DNA of 64,000 nucleotides, from the NCBI GenBank assembly GCA_009760855.2, contig WPIO01000006.1:8687001-8751000 (forward strand), written 5' to 3'. The translations under genes were made by a program, and so were the position numbers. Numbering within the stretch: the stretch's first letter is position 1; each line of letters starts with the position of its first letter. The notes beneath the pieces were generated by a model that worked only from the letters and a program-made list of their open reading frames with translations, searched no databases and was not told the DNA's origin. Positions 39,801 to 50,440 of this stretch are shown here, piece after piece. The DNA is from Cristatella mucedo. Lineage: Eukaryota > Bryozoa > Phylactolaemata > Cristatellidae.

Positions 39801-40064
39801 ATGTCGTTACGACCTGACGTCGGAGTGCTCAATCAGCGTCTGAACGTCCTCTCGGCCTCCCCACCCTCTCCCGACGCAGAGCGCAGGGACGTCGGGCCAG
39901 CTCCTTCCTCTTATAAATGGAACGAGTAATATATTCAACCAAAATTCGAAAAATCCGGCCAAATCCGACCAAGTTTTGGCCGGAGCCGGAGCCGGAGCCG
40001 GATTATTAAATTGGCCGGAATTCGGCCGGAGCCGGAGCCGGAGCCGAATTCCGGTACAGCCCTA
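36837..40064 (-). mobile_element. Complete hAT DNA transposon (3228 bp)
   Basis: The ends are 15-bp perfect terminal inverted repeats (36837-36851 and 40050-40064) with an 8-bp target duplication ATTCAAAC on both sides, the hallmark length for hAT. Inside each end lie clusters of 'gccggagccgg' repeats (36872-36935 and 39980-40046), probably subterminal transposase-binding sites. The minus strand encodes a BED-type hAT transposase (37272-39201). The 39.2-39.95 kb part is non-coding, GC-richer towards the terminus, and probably holds the promoter and 5' leader; 'tttttaactag' just before the start codon could be a splice acceptor. Confidence 0.95.
37272..39201 (-). pseudogene. hAT transposase (BED finger), three frameshifts
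   Basis: The start is the ATG at 39199-39201 (MTDKMKNSPVWEYFREK). A BED zinc finger follows: VWEYF, C-x2-C in QCLLCPS, and H-x4-H in LTHLRSKHYKEY. The catalytic RNase H-like region shows TDTWTADN, GCFAHTMQLCVHDGLL and DVSTRWNSTFYMLRRL. The C-terminal hAT dimerisation region shows DPLQWWRQNRERLPAL, SVPSERLFSVAGEVLSDHRS and LIFLKYN. One-base frame changes occur at three homopolymers: the T run at 39151-39155, the A run at 38642-38645 and the T run at 37715-37719 (plus-strand coordinates). Otherwise the frame is open, so the copy is either recently dead or carries sequencing errors. Closest family impression is ZBED-like hAT-Ac transposases. Confidence 0.9.
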
Positions 40065-40072
40065 ATTCAAAC
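40050..40072. repeat. hAT right terminal repeat and target duplication
   Basis: The terminal repeat TCCGGTACAGCCCTA (40050-40064) is the exact reverse complement of the left one and is followed by ATTCAAAC (40065-40072). Confidence 0.95.
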
Positions 40073-40113
40073 CGAGATTACTTCCGGTCCCTGACTTAGC
40101 ACCTGATTTGGCA

Positions 40114-40135
40114 CACACACACGCACGCAAACACA

Positions 40136-40190
<55 letters not shown>
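40114..40190. repeat. (CA)n microsatellite
   Basis: A CA run with a few G and A interruptions on its left side; it occupies the loop of the foldback element. Confidence 0.9.
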
Positions 40191-40192
<2 letters not shown>

Positions 40193-40285
40193 CTAACCGT
40201 AAGTAATCTCGGTTTGAATATTGTGTCACCAGTTGCAAATCAAGTTCTTGCAGCTTAATATAATGGGACAGTCTCTTAAAGCTGC

Positions 40286-41989
40286 AGATCTATGGAGCTA
40301 ATGTGCCTAGAAGCTTCTAAAAAATTTCCAAACGACTTGAGTCTAAATAAAAAATAAATAGTTAGCCGGAGCCTCTTGTGAGAGTAAATACGAGCTTATC
40401 AAAAGGCAAAAGCTGTTTTAGCCTGATTGACCGCATTAGTTAAGTGCAGAAGCTATCGGCAATGCATCTACATTTCTTCCCTGCATTAGCTGTTTTGTTT
40501 TGGTTCCGAGGAGAATACTTTTGTAAAACCTCTCGCGGCCAGATTTGGTCTTGCAGCTTCACGGCAGCACCATAGGGGTGTCTTAGGCACTCAGAGGTGA
40601 CTTCCATCTCACTCATTTCGCTCCCCTCCTTAAATGATCTCGACTCTCGCGATATGGCTTCCCGACAAGGTTACCCTCGGCGCCGAGTCGGCCACGTCAC
40701 CAGTACGATGCAAGACCACAAGGTGCACTGCTTTGGCATGTGCTGACTTCTCGCAGTTCGCTTTACTAGTCGGACGGGTGCTACTCATTGAGTATGACGT
40801 CCCTAATCCCTTGCTTCCACAGATTCTTAGACTCTGTACTTATAAAATTAGAAAAAAATACATTTCCTGGTTCAAAGTGTATTAGCTTACACCGTTTTTG
40901 GTTAATTACTCGCTTCAGCTGCTACTGCGAGTACTTACCAGCGTGGTGACGTCACACGGGGCGGGAGAAAGGCCTGCACTGAACTGCCCTTTAAGTATTT
41001 GGCGATTGTTGATATCGCGAGGAAAATTAAGCGAAAACAATGTTTGATGATAGAAGCCAATCAAGTAATAACTTGCGTTAAAAATGCGCCACGATAACAC
41101 GGTAACATGGCGACGTTGAAACCGTGAATTCACCGGAGGACCTGTATCCGGTAAAAGCATGCCTGAAATGCTCGCTGTCAGCTCCTAGAGTGACCTTGCA
41201 GAGCTCATTAAAAGAAAGCAGAAAAATACCTTGGCCGTCGATTCATAAAGATGTAGTCGACAATAGGTACCGGTAACTAGTGGCTTACTAGCACCTGGCG
41301 GTTATGCCACCTACCTCATTGTGGCCCGGACTTTGCGATGAGGAGCACATTTTTTCGATCTCTGAAACCCCTGTGCAGTAGACAATCCTGGTAGCAGTAC
41401 CTCAGTACCAACTGGTGGGCGTCAGCAACGCGGGCTCCAGAAGCTTCCATTTTGACGCGCCACCCGTCTGCACCTGCGAACCACTTTGTCCTCAATCGCT
41501 AGGACAGACGGACGCTTCGCGGTTGAGAAGTCTAGTACGTTGAGATTGTTGACCACTGCAAATAGGCTCAGCATTGCCGCTGGTGGATGGTCAGCAGCTA
41601 GAATGATATATCTCGCTGACTAACAAAGCTCGTTGTGCCTGTGCTCCTAGATAAGTTACTGGATTGCTTGTAAAACATCGGTCTTCCCGTCAGCTAATGT
41701 CTTCCGGAGAAAATATACCAATAGGCTATTGCTTCCATCTGTTTAAAGAGTTTTGTGGACAGACTGCCTCGGTCAGCGTGTATCGGAGAATGTGGCTGAC
41801 AAAAACTAAAGTTCTTATACAACGATGCATAATTATTATCTTCCGACGATACCGGAGCTTAATTAGGAGAAGTCTTCAACTTCTCTGTAATACCATTACA
41901 ATTTTGTAAAGCTATATTAAATCAGCGACGACTGTCTCTTTTCTCAGTCATGAAAAATTAAAAAAATCTACCGATTGCCTAGAGAAAGC
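40286..41989. other. No gene seen
   Basis: No repeat family or domain recognised. Frames at 40634-40885, 40915-41160 and 41664-41909 show no domain. Confidence 0.4.
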
Positions 41990-43765
41990 CATACAATTTA
42001 ATGCATCTCCATCTGTAGATCAACAAAGCCTCGATGAATCTTTCGATGTTACACTGGAGTGTTTCCAATGGCCCTCTCAAAATCCATAGCGGCTTTGATG
42101 GCATACGGGAGCCAATAGAATTAATATTGAGCAACATTTAAAAATTTATGAAAAATAGCTAAGTCGTGAGGGCAATAGGCTAAGTGAATAGCATACAAGT
42201 AGCAGCTCAGGATGGATGGAAAGCATGTGCACAGCCGAAAGGGGCAAAGATGGGGTGCAAGGATGTGGAAGCAAGTTTCAAATTATAGAGCCCACAGTCA
42301 AAAGCTTCTGTCGCCAATAGTCTTACTTAGTGCGAATAAAACAGAAAAATAATTATTATTGTAATAATAAAACATTTGTATAGTGCCCTTTGAATATTAA
42401 TCTCTTTTATGGCACTTTGCATATGCTGTAAATGAAGCTGTTAATGCTTTTAGTGATAACATCCGAAGCCTCAGCACCCGAAAAATATTTGAGGTTGGTT
42501 CGAGGCATAAGCTAAACGATTGGAACAGATGATATGATAGTGTCCATTAATGACAAAGGACACGAGCAGGTTTAAACCGGTGCTTCTTAATTTCAGCTTG
42601 CTATGTAGGAGGCAAGCTATGACTGGCCATATGGGTAAGAGTAAGAATCACGGGAATTAGTTGACTAACCTTGCAGCCATATTAATCACAATAGCACAGG
42701 CTTAATGGCTTTTCTCGGTTGCCCAGTCAAAAGAGAATCGCTGTATATCAGCCTTACCGAAGCAGGGAGCCAGTTACATTTTTGGCAAACGTGCTTGCTA
42801 GACGATCTGTAATCTGAGACAGCGGTTGAAATCTATGGCTCTTTTTGGAAGCCGCCCTCTTAAAGAAGCTTTTAAACCTTAAGCAGTCGTCAAATTAGAC
42901 GCCTTAATTCCAAGCAAGTGTCGACGGTTGCACTACAGCATTGGAATAGCAATTCAAGAGCAGAGTGCCCTTTTCCAATAGTATCCCTGGGATGTTCTGT
43001 GGATTAGACTTTGTCTTTATCCTCGTCTAGCATAGGCAAATTATCCGACGTCCAGAATCGCATGTCTGTCAGGCAAGCATACAGTTTATTAGCCGCCCAG
43101 CTTACTCCGATGGTTTCAACGGCTGTCGTCTGCATTGAATTAATAGTGGATGTCATGTGCCAGAATCTGTTTTCCGACAGGCTAGTTATAAATAGATATT
43201 GGTAAAGGATTGAGAAGGGACCCTTGTGTGGCTTCAAGCATTAGTGGTCTACTGGATGAGACGTGACCACCACAAGACACGGATTGAACACGAATGAATA
43301 AGTACTATTTTAACCAAGCCGGAGCCTCTTCGTTGAGGTTAATGAAAGCTCTTAGTCGTTCAAGTGGGATTATGGAGCCAATAATGTTACTCGTAACTGA
43401 TATTTTGAGCAGGACCTGAGTGGGACATTACTACCATCACTACTGTATTAAGAAATCATCGGTAACACAGTGGAGAGCAGTTTCATTGGATTGCGGTGTC
43501 ACTTGAGTCACGATTTCACTTTTTCTGACAACCTATTCTCGTCCATCTGTTTCCCAAGCTCCTTAGCGACAATCTATTTGAGAATCTTGGGCGAGAATGG
43601 AGGAGGGAGACTGAGACTGAGTAGTTTGATAGGATCTATGAATCCAGTGTGGTTAAATAAAGATCGACCGGTGGCCGACTTGTAAGACTTTTGAGCACCC
43701 CTCAGTTTTCTCCTATAAGTCCAAAAATGATGCAGAGATCTTGCCTGTGCCCCAAACTCCAACTA
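41990..43765 (-). mobile_element. LINE family B, degenerate minus-strand copy
   Basis: The 3' end lies at about 41999 ('atgcatctccatctgtag', complement of the family B terminus). Going leftward on the minus strand, RT blocks are still readable: PPFSPKILK then IVAKELGKQMDENRLSEK (43590-43510), MRFWTSDNLPMLDEDKDKV (about 43060-43004), and a block matching the CATVxxCLEL region (about 42930). The C-terminal domain block 'gcttctgtcgccaatagtct' is at 42305-42324. Many stops and frameshifts. A family A tail is inserted at 42333-42540. Confidence 0.7.
42333..42540 (-). mobile_element. Family A 3' end nested in family B
   Basis: TAA-type repeats, 'atagtgccctttgaatatta', 'tatggcactttgcatatgct' and a C-terminal coding remnant ('ttcgaggcataagctaaa') match family A on the minus strand. 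Family B sequence is continuous on both sides: 42305-42332 pairs with 58295-58325, and 42540-42600 with 58337-58390. Confidence 0.7.
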
Positions 43766-45507
43766 GCACATGCTTAAATTTATAGCATGAGTAACAGCAG
43801 AAAAAATTACTTGCCTTAGCTAGAACTGCCAACTCCCTCTTAATATAAGAGCCATCTGAGGGCGAAGGCTTAACTCAGAACAGTAGAGCGTTGCATCAAA
43901 AAATACCATACAATTCTACTGCAATAAATTTAGTTCAGAAAGAGTGTCTATCGGTTTTGTGTTCATGAGTTATTATTTTAAAGAATACATGAGAAAATAA
44001 TCAATCACGATATATATTCTTGGAATATTATTTTGGGTCTGACATGCTGACTAATTCGAGGATAGCGTTCATCCATGACGACAGCAAATGCATTTTTATA
44101 ACGCGTGTCAATATAATACACGACAGGCCTGCACGAGAGGCCTGTCGAGAGATTAAATTTAGCTGGATTCGGCAAACCTACTAGTTAAAAACTATCTGAA
44201 CTCGTTTGAAAGAAGACGAATAAATGGTAAAGATGCGAAATAGTGGAGAGTGTATTCTTATTGCTGCAGTCAGTATTTTTTTATTAGTGCTGTGACCTCT
44301 CAGGCCGTTCAGATATGATCAAGCTCCGTGACTTGGTGAAACTGAAGTGATACGAAAAGGATTCACGTTGCGTTTTTAAAGAAGCGGCATTAGCGCACAG
44401 CTAGCGCAGCAGGTAGTAATGTGCTAATCGCTGTAGTTAACGCAGAATAGGGACAGTGGGGGAGAGACGGGGGGGGGACCGGGGCTGAGACGTAGGAGTA
44501 GGGTACATAGACCGCGAGCTGGGAGACGAGGGCAAACAGGCAGAAGCCGAGAAGTCAAAGATACAGAGAGATGATGGAAAGAGAAGAAATGGGCAGGATG
44601 ATAAAAAGGGTGAAGTTAAAAAGCGAAGAGAAAGCAGAAGAGCAAACAAGTCATTAAGACGGAGATGAAGGTGTGAACAGAATCACTCTGTGCGCTTGTC
44701 TTGCAGCTTGCGCTGCGATCCCTTTCTCTGAGACTCTTTTGCTAAAATCTCAGTGACCGATGGCTCAGCCAAGAAAAGATGCGCTCGATTTAGACGAATA
44801 AGAATTCCTACATAGTTGTCTCAGTGCAGCGTCTCTCCTGCCCCCTATCTGAATCTGCTGCTGTAATGCCTCTATGTCATCTTCAGCTTTTGCCTCTCTG
44901 ACGCACTAGACAACCCTCAGATCCAAGCCGAGCAATGAAGGGACACCAGTGTATACATCAAACGTTTTTTCTTTCAGCCAGGCAAAAACACTGGGCCGTA
45001 GCCTTTCCATTTTTTTGTCTTGTGTCCTAATTGCTCTCATTCAGAGCAGGCAAAAGACCTTTCAGAAAATTACGGGTACCGCGAAAGAATGTAAGGCCAC
45101 TTTTTGCGACAAATATCTTACCTGTGCCCGGTGTGAGTGGATTTTCCTGCTCGCCGCCACTCATAACGTGAGCATTGTAGGTCCGCATTTAATACTCAAC
45201 TAGCTAGCTAAAACAGACGTCTAAGAAGAAACACACCTACTGGCGGTGGAATTCCAGCAAGGTTGTATACAAGTAGAGATTCACCGTTGTTCTAACTGAC
45301 ACAAACTTGCGTCCAGACTTCTCGTTGCCTCCTCACACTAGAGAGCAGCTTTTAGAGGACTCCAAGCGGTGCGCATAAGCTTTACTAACTTCTTAATATC
45401 TTCGGCTACGCTGCTGGTATCTTCGCCTTGACATTACACGAGCTTTGATTGAATATGCTTCTCAAAATGACTTAGAATACGTGGTGATGCCGCATCGGTC
45501 AAAACCT
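43766..45507. other. No gene seen; purine-rich tract
   Basis: A purine-rich tract on the plus strand (about 44440-44650) gives the open frame 44437-44649 on the minus strand, a composition effect. No domain elsewhere. Confidence 0.4.
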
Positions 45508-45650
45508 ATGCGCTGGTTTGGCTCAGTGGTTAAGATGCCCGCCCCGACCAAGGTCTGGCCGAGGTTGTGGGCTCAAGCCTCGTGGCATTTGTGTAACCGC
45601 TGAATAGAGATTAAGTTCTTGTAGGGTGCTATACCAATGTATTGTACAAA
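45508..45650 (+). mobile_element. SINE: tRNA-like head with LINE-like tail
   Basis: A perfect A box 'tggctcagtgg' (45519-45529) and a B box 'gctcaagcc' (45571-45579, one mismatch) form a tRNA-like head. The 3' end 'agagattaagttcttgtagg' then 'gtgctatacca' resembles the family A tail variant seen at 27380-27415. This is the layout of SINEs that borrow the 3' end, and so the enzyme, of an L2-type LINE. Confidence 0.6.
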
Positions 45651-45679
45651 TGAATTGTATTTAGTGGGTAATCTTCAAC

Positions 45680-48126
45680 TGGTCAGTAAGTTTTCCCCGA
45701 AGTTCGGCTTGGTCCGACGCGTAATTCATATTACTTATGTCTTTGGCCATGTTCTGGATTTCAGATTCACATGGATGTCTGCCTCAATCACATTTTTGTG
45801 TGCCAGCTTAAATACCGGAAATTGCTCAATCTCGCTTACTAGACTCCTGTTTTGGTTCCGTCGTATGTGCAGGGCATCGTCGAGTTTATCCAGCAACGCA
45901 CTTTAAGAAGTATTAACGACGTGAAATTATTTAACTCTGTTATGATTTTTCGCCTTATTGATCTGATCCCAAACTCTGCCGACACTCTCGAAACCCTAAC
46001 CCATGCAGTTCGACTCATTGCCGGTAGTGCTCTCGATAAGAGCGCTCCTCTGAATTTCGTCCACCTGCTGAGTTGTGGCTTTCAAGTTTACCGCAAAACT
46101 TTAGAAGAGGCCCGTATGTAAAGCGCAGGCTTTATTGCCGCTGTAATACATCTGGTTCTGACGCCAATGAAGCCAGGTTAAAAGACTACATCCTCGTGTA
46201 CACCCGAAAGCTTAAAAAATCCAAGGCTTTTTTTTCTCGAAAAAACTGAAGCCCTGCTAGTCAGAACCAAAAGACTATAAAAAAAGTGAATTACTTCCTT
46301 GCAAACTCTAAATGATCTCACCACACAAAAATTACCTGTTCAACCTTTTAAGTTTTCACCTTCCTTCGTTAACCAAGTTGCACATATTCCTGCCTTCATT
46401 CTAGTCACCTCTGACTTTAGAAGGTGAGAGGTTCTCAGTAAAGAGCTCGAGACTGCTGGAAAGAATATGACATAGTCGACAGCTGCAGTGTAGATGTCGT
46501 TGGCTAAGAATCTAGAAAATAAAGCACGTCGCCAGAAGACCTAGTACCAGCCGCTCTATGGTATTCACCGGCTTAAAAACTTATTCCAGTCACAAATCAG
46601 ATTTATACTGCTTCTTTGGACAACGGAGTTGTTTCAAATTCTTTCAAATCGGCCATCGTTGGACTGTTACTTGAAAACGTGATACAGACGTCCTGGCAAG
46701 CTACCGCCCAGTTTTTTCGTTTTCAAAAAGAAACCTCGAAAAGACTTTTTCAATGCAACGTGTAGAACAAAACGAAAAAATGGTGAATCGTCACGAATAC
46801 TTTAGTCGAAATTAGAGCTAAACCACTTCAAACAAACTGCCCCCCTCTGCTTAAGCGAAAATATCCCAAGAAGCACCCGATGACCCCGAACGCCACAGTT
46901 GCCGCTCTTCTTTACTTATCAACCGTGCTACACGCTATTAATCAAGACTCTCTACATGAACGATTGAGAACAAGGTTTGATCTGCAAGACGAGGTCGTGG
47001 CGTTGTTCAAATCGGGCTTGTCCTGTTCAATCTGCTGGCGCAGTGGTAAAGTCTCATCCGTCAGACCAGTCAACTGCCGAGTTTCTGGAGGGTCATTCTC
47101 GGTACTTTGCTGTTCTCAATACATACTGAGCATCTCAAAAAAATGATCCTGACCCACGGGATAGGCTAACACTTCTATCTTCACGATACGCATGCGGACT
47201 TGCAGTTTAAACGGCGAGAATCTGTTGCAGCGACTGACAATAATAATAATAATAATACATTTGATATGGCGCTCTCATAGAACTCAATCTAATTCTAGGC
47301 ACTTGACATTCGCTGATAAAACGAAAGCTTTTCTTGGAGAAATTCAATCCTTAGTGTCTGCCTAATCTGTAAACTAACGTCGATGATGAAACGAAACCTT
47401 ACTGCTGTGCAACTGTCATTGTGTGCTTGGAATTTTGGTGTCCTCATTTATACCCGGTTGAATTTTGAAAGTTTCAAGTGAAATAATAAGCCTCTCTAAT
47501 AAGCCGTCTCGCCTGATCCCAGTCTGATATGAAGGACTATCCACGAGGTGGCTTCTTGCAGATTTCACTAGCTTCCCAGGTTTTATCGAGGCTCGACTCG
47601 ACTGTCATTCCGTCTTGGCTGGGCTACCAAAAAAGCCATTGCGCCCTTAGCAGCTCGGCTGAATGTGGCTGCAATGCTACTCAACAAATCCCTGAGTTTC
47701 ATTCATATGTCCCTTTGCTTAAGCCGCTGTGATGGCTTCCGGTTAATCAACTGACACAGTTCAAAATTCCGACACTTACTTAGACACGTGGCCCGCCATG
47801 GCTTGGCTCTTTCATATCTAACTGAACTGCTGCTCTAGTCTCGGCCTCCTTGGGCCCTCGGTAACTGCATGGACAATAACTTAGCTGCTTCGTTTCTCCG
47901 CTTAAAGACAGTTGACGGCGAAGCTTTCGCTCAACAGATCCTAGCCTGTAGAGGTCACAATTTCACAATTCTTACGTGAAAATATTTACAAATCCTGCTG
48001 GCGACTAGGGAACATCCTTTACAGCCATCGTGAACTGCTGCTTTCATGCAACTCACCTCATCGAATGCCATTCTGACTCAGCCACGCCTCTCACCTGATC
48101 TTTGTTGGGCTAGACTGAGGCAGTTA
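45680..48126 (+). mobile_element. LINE family B, degenerate plus-strand copy
   Basis: It aligns in order with the copy at 29640-33490. The linker block 'tttatccagcaacgca' (45884-45899) matches 30246-30258; 'gaagccctgctagtcagaac' (46248-46267) matches 30607-30626; RT block A is read as LYLSTVLHAINQDSLHERLR (about 46910-46970); 'tgcttggaattttggtgtcc' (47424-47443) matches the NLGV region; the C-terminal domain runs 47560-48060. No frame is intact. A family A tail interrupts it at 47238-47325. Confidence 0.7.
47238..47325 (-). mobile_element. Family A 3' end nested in family B
   Basis: TAA repeats (47238-47258), 'catttgatatggcgctctca' and 'ttctaggcacttgacattcg' match the family A tail on the minus strand; family B RT sequence lies on both sides. 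Confidence 0.75.
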
Positions 48127-49577
48127 GCTACGGCCAGCACACCGCAGGCCACGTAGCTTCGCGTGCGGTATAGAAAAACTTGCGCGCCAACCTACCCACT
48201 CATGGCCGCATGGCTTTCTTTAGTTAACTACCGGGATACATGGACTACGTTAAGGGATGCGAGCAAATCTTTCTTCGTCTTATCAGCTAGTCGCGACCCG
48301 CAAGTGCCTCTTTCATTGTTCAGCCTCCAGCGACCCGCAAAGAGTAAGACACGCAATTCAGTTTCCCAGACACTGCTGAGCAGAGATGCTCTCAGTTTAC
48401 TTGTCGAGCGCGTCTCATTGACGCGGCGACGCGGGCCTACGATTGCCCGCGACTATGAGCAATGAGTTCGGGCAGCCGAATCTCGATTGCGAACGACGAG
48501 CGTGGCCGCTGGCTTTTTACTGATAACCTCTTGCGAAACAGCTGCGATAAGCCACCACATAGGCTTACGATCAGACCGATTTATGATTGTGCATGAGCGG
48601 GATTATTGTACGACGTCCTACGACCTGGCCACTGTTTAAGGTATAAGCCTTTGAGTAATTGTCCGCCAGTCGCTGACAGTGCGCCGAGCGGGCGCTGCTA
48701 TAAGCCTGTAAATGAGTTCATTGCTGCCGCATCGGCCGTAACGGACAGGTAACTATTTGTGCTTTACAAGTAAGGCGTTGACATTGCGCCAGCTGGCTTC
48801 GCGATATCGAGCGGTGCGTCATTACTGCTGGCGCACTCGGAGTTTCGGGTCTCTTTGCATCTCATGCGCTGCGCCACCAAACGAACTGGCAAGGGTCGCT
48901 CAGCCGTTACAGAGTCAAGGCCAAACGACCGCCTAGCAGAGCGAACGTTTGCTTGTTCTCTAGGCAGCGACTGGGAGGAAACGGCATGCAAATCCTGCAG
49001 CGCAATTTCCGGTCGCCGACGGAAGTAAAAGGCGAAAAACGAATCTGCGCGTGTGGCCTCCGCCAGCTTACGAAAATAGATGGCGAATATACATACGCCT
49101 CCTCTGTGAGAAGACAAATAGTCCTTACTCACACCCCTCGACCTCGGTCAAGGTTGTAGCCATCCGTCAGTCACCCGCTGACGGATACGGGCTGGGAGGG
49201 CTGCAATGCCACGCACCAGCCCTCGATTCTCGCCGCCAATAGCCGAGAGGGAGAGGTGGGCTCCATGGCGTTTTCACGCCCCCGCTAAGCGCCAACCAGC
49301 CGGGCCGCGAACGCTCGGCATCACCGCATTAAAGCCGGTAGAATTCGACTGGGCTTGCCATTAGGCGAATCTCTGCAACAACCTTTCGACATCTCCCTCA
49401 CGTTGGCTGGAAGTGGCTCGCCAGAAGGATCGCTCCGCCACTGCCCTCTTAGAGACCCACCGCCGCCGCCGCCGCAATCGAGCTCTAGCGTTCAAAGCGG
49501 AATAGGATTAGACACGAAGATCCGGCTGAATCGTTTCACCGCCGCCATCGCTACAGCCAGTAATAGCGCGCGAAAAG

Positions 49578-49650
49578 ATGGGAGCCTCGTCGGAACTCAG
49601 GACGTCCGGCGTCATGCTGCTGTTGGTGCTCGTGTGCTCAATGGCTATGG
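49578..49650 (+). CDS. Predicted secreted Cys-rich peptide, exon 1 (signal peptide)
   Basis: Starts at an ATG in good context (gaaaagATGg). The 24 codons encode a polar start, then the hydrophobic core VMLLLVLVCSMAM, a textbook secretory signal peptide. The exon ends at a strong donor (ATGG|GTGAGA, GT at 49651) in phase 1. It joins exon 2 in frame. The DNA is CpG-rich like its surroundings and no TATA box is obvious, which fits a CpG-island-type promoter. The open frame that crosses this exon at 49355-49654 is in another phase and has no domain. A cDNA has not been seen; this is a model from splice sites and phase. Confidence 0.6.
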
Positions 49651-49966
49651 GTGAGAGCTGCTGAAATAGCCGTCGCACCTCTGCCGAGCCGCGAGCAGCC
49701 AAACCGATGCGCGAGCTCGGAAAGTCGCGCGACCGGCTGCAGCCGCTGGCCAGCCATCGCCACGCCTCCGGCTCGGCGGAGCGCGCACGCGCCGCGAGAC
49801 GCACTGCCGGCCGACGCACGAGCTCGAGGAGCCGGCCCGGCACTCAACGCGCGTGCGTGGACCAATGCTATGCTCTCGGCGAAGCGGCTCATAAAGGACG
49901 CTCTCGCCGTCGTAGAACTGCGCGAGCGTGCGTCGAGACCTCGAGGACAGCGCTGACGAGGCAGCA

Positions 49967-50052
49967 GCTACAGCAGTTGCAGCTGCTGTGGCTGCAGCTG
50001 CTGCTGCTGCTGCTGCGACAATGACGACAGCAGCAGCAGCAGCTGCTGCAGA
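49967..50052. repeat. CAG and CTG triplet tracts in inverted order
   Basis: A run of CTG triplets (about 49998-50017) is followed, after a spacer of about 14 bases, by CAG triplets (about 50028-50045). The two can pair as a hairpin. It lies in predicted intron 1 and generates Ala- and Cys/Leu-rich open frames on all strands. Confidence 0.9.
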
Positions 50053-50385
50053 CGCCTCGCGGGAAGGCGCAGTCGACTGCTGCGGCCGCTGCACGCTTGC
50101 TGCGCTCGCGCCCGCTCCAACTCGGCGCGAGGCGCTGCAGCCGGTGCGCTCTATGCTGCACGCTATGCTGCTGCTGCTGCTGCTGCGCCTGCTCGCGCCA
50201 TCGACCCTGCGGCCGGCGGCCGCGGCTTGGCCTCGCGACACGCCGCCGCTGCCTGCGCCGCCGCCTTGTCGGAGCGCTCGGTCGGCGCCTGCCGCTCGAA
50301 AGGTGGGCACGGTTGGCGGCGGTCGGTGCGTTTCGTCGCTCGCCGCAGCCTTGACTTGATGCCACCATTTCTGACTTTGCTGCAG

Positions 50386-50440
50386 CCGCCGCGTACAGAC
50401 CGCACTATCTGGACAGGTACGACCTGAGGAAACCGAGCAG
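50386..50440 (+). CDS. Predicted secreted Cys-rich peptide, exon 2 (propeptide)
   Basis: A 55-base exon between a strong acceptor (branch-like ctgac, pyrimidine tract, ttgctgcag ending at 50385) and a near-consensus donor (GCAG|GTGAGC, GT at 50441). It is entered in phase 1 and left in phase 2. It encodes a short segment rich in Tyr and Arg (YRPHYLDRYDLRKPS). The pair RK is a possible prohormone-convertase site, which would separate a short propeptide from the Cys-rich part. The intron before it is 735 bases, the one after 1697 bases. An alternative acceptor at 51331 (after a long C-rich tract) would also be in phase, so a further or alternative exon cannot be excluded. Confidence 0.6.

Larger units (their letters stand above)
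36763..40285. repeat. 89-bp inverted repeat (foldback) split by a hAT element
   Basis: The right arm, 40197-40285, is the reverse complement of 36763-36836 joined to 40073-40087, with only a few mismatches. The left arm is interrupted by the hAT at 36837-40064. The loop (40088-40196) holds a CA microsatellite. Before the hAT arrived this was an element of about 290 bases with long terminal inverted arms, MITE-like or foldback-like. I see no clear target duplication at its outer ends and no coding sequence. Confidence 0.85.

Noticed and set aside
49928-50359. 143-codon plus-strand frame with a Leu-rich, signal-like stretch
   Set aside because: The Leu run is a CTG triplet tract and the Ala runs come from GCT/GCA triplets; it lies in predicted intron 1. 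A signal peptide by chance is likely here.
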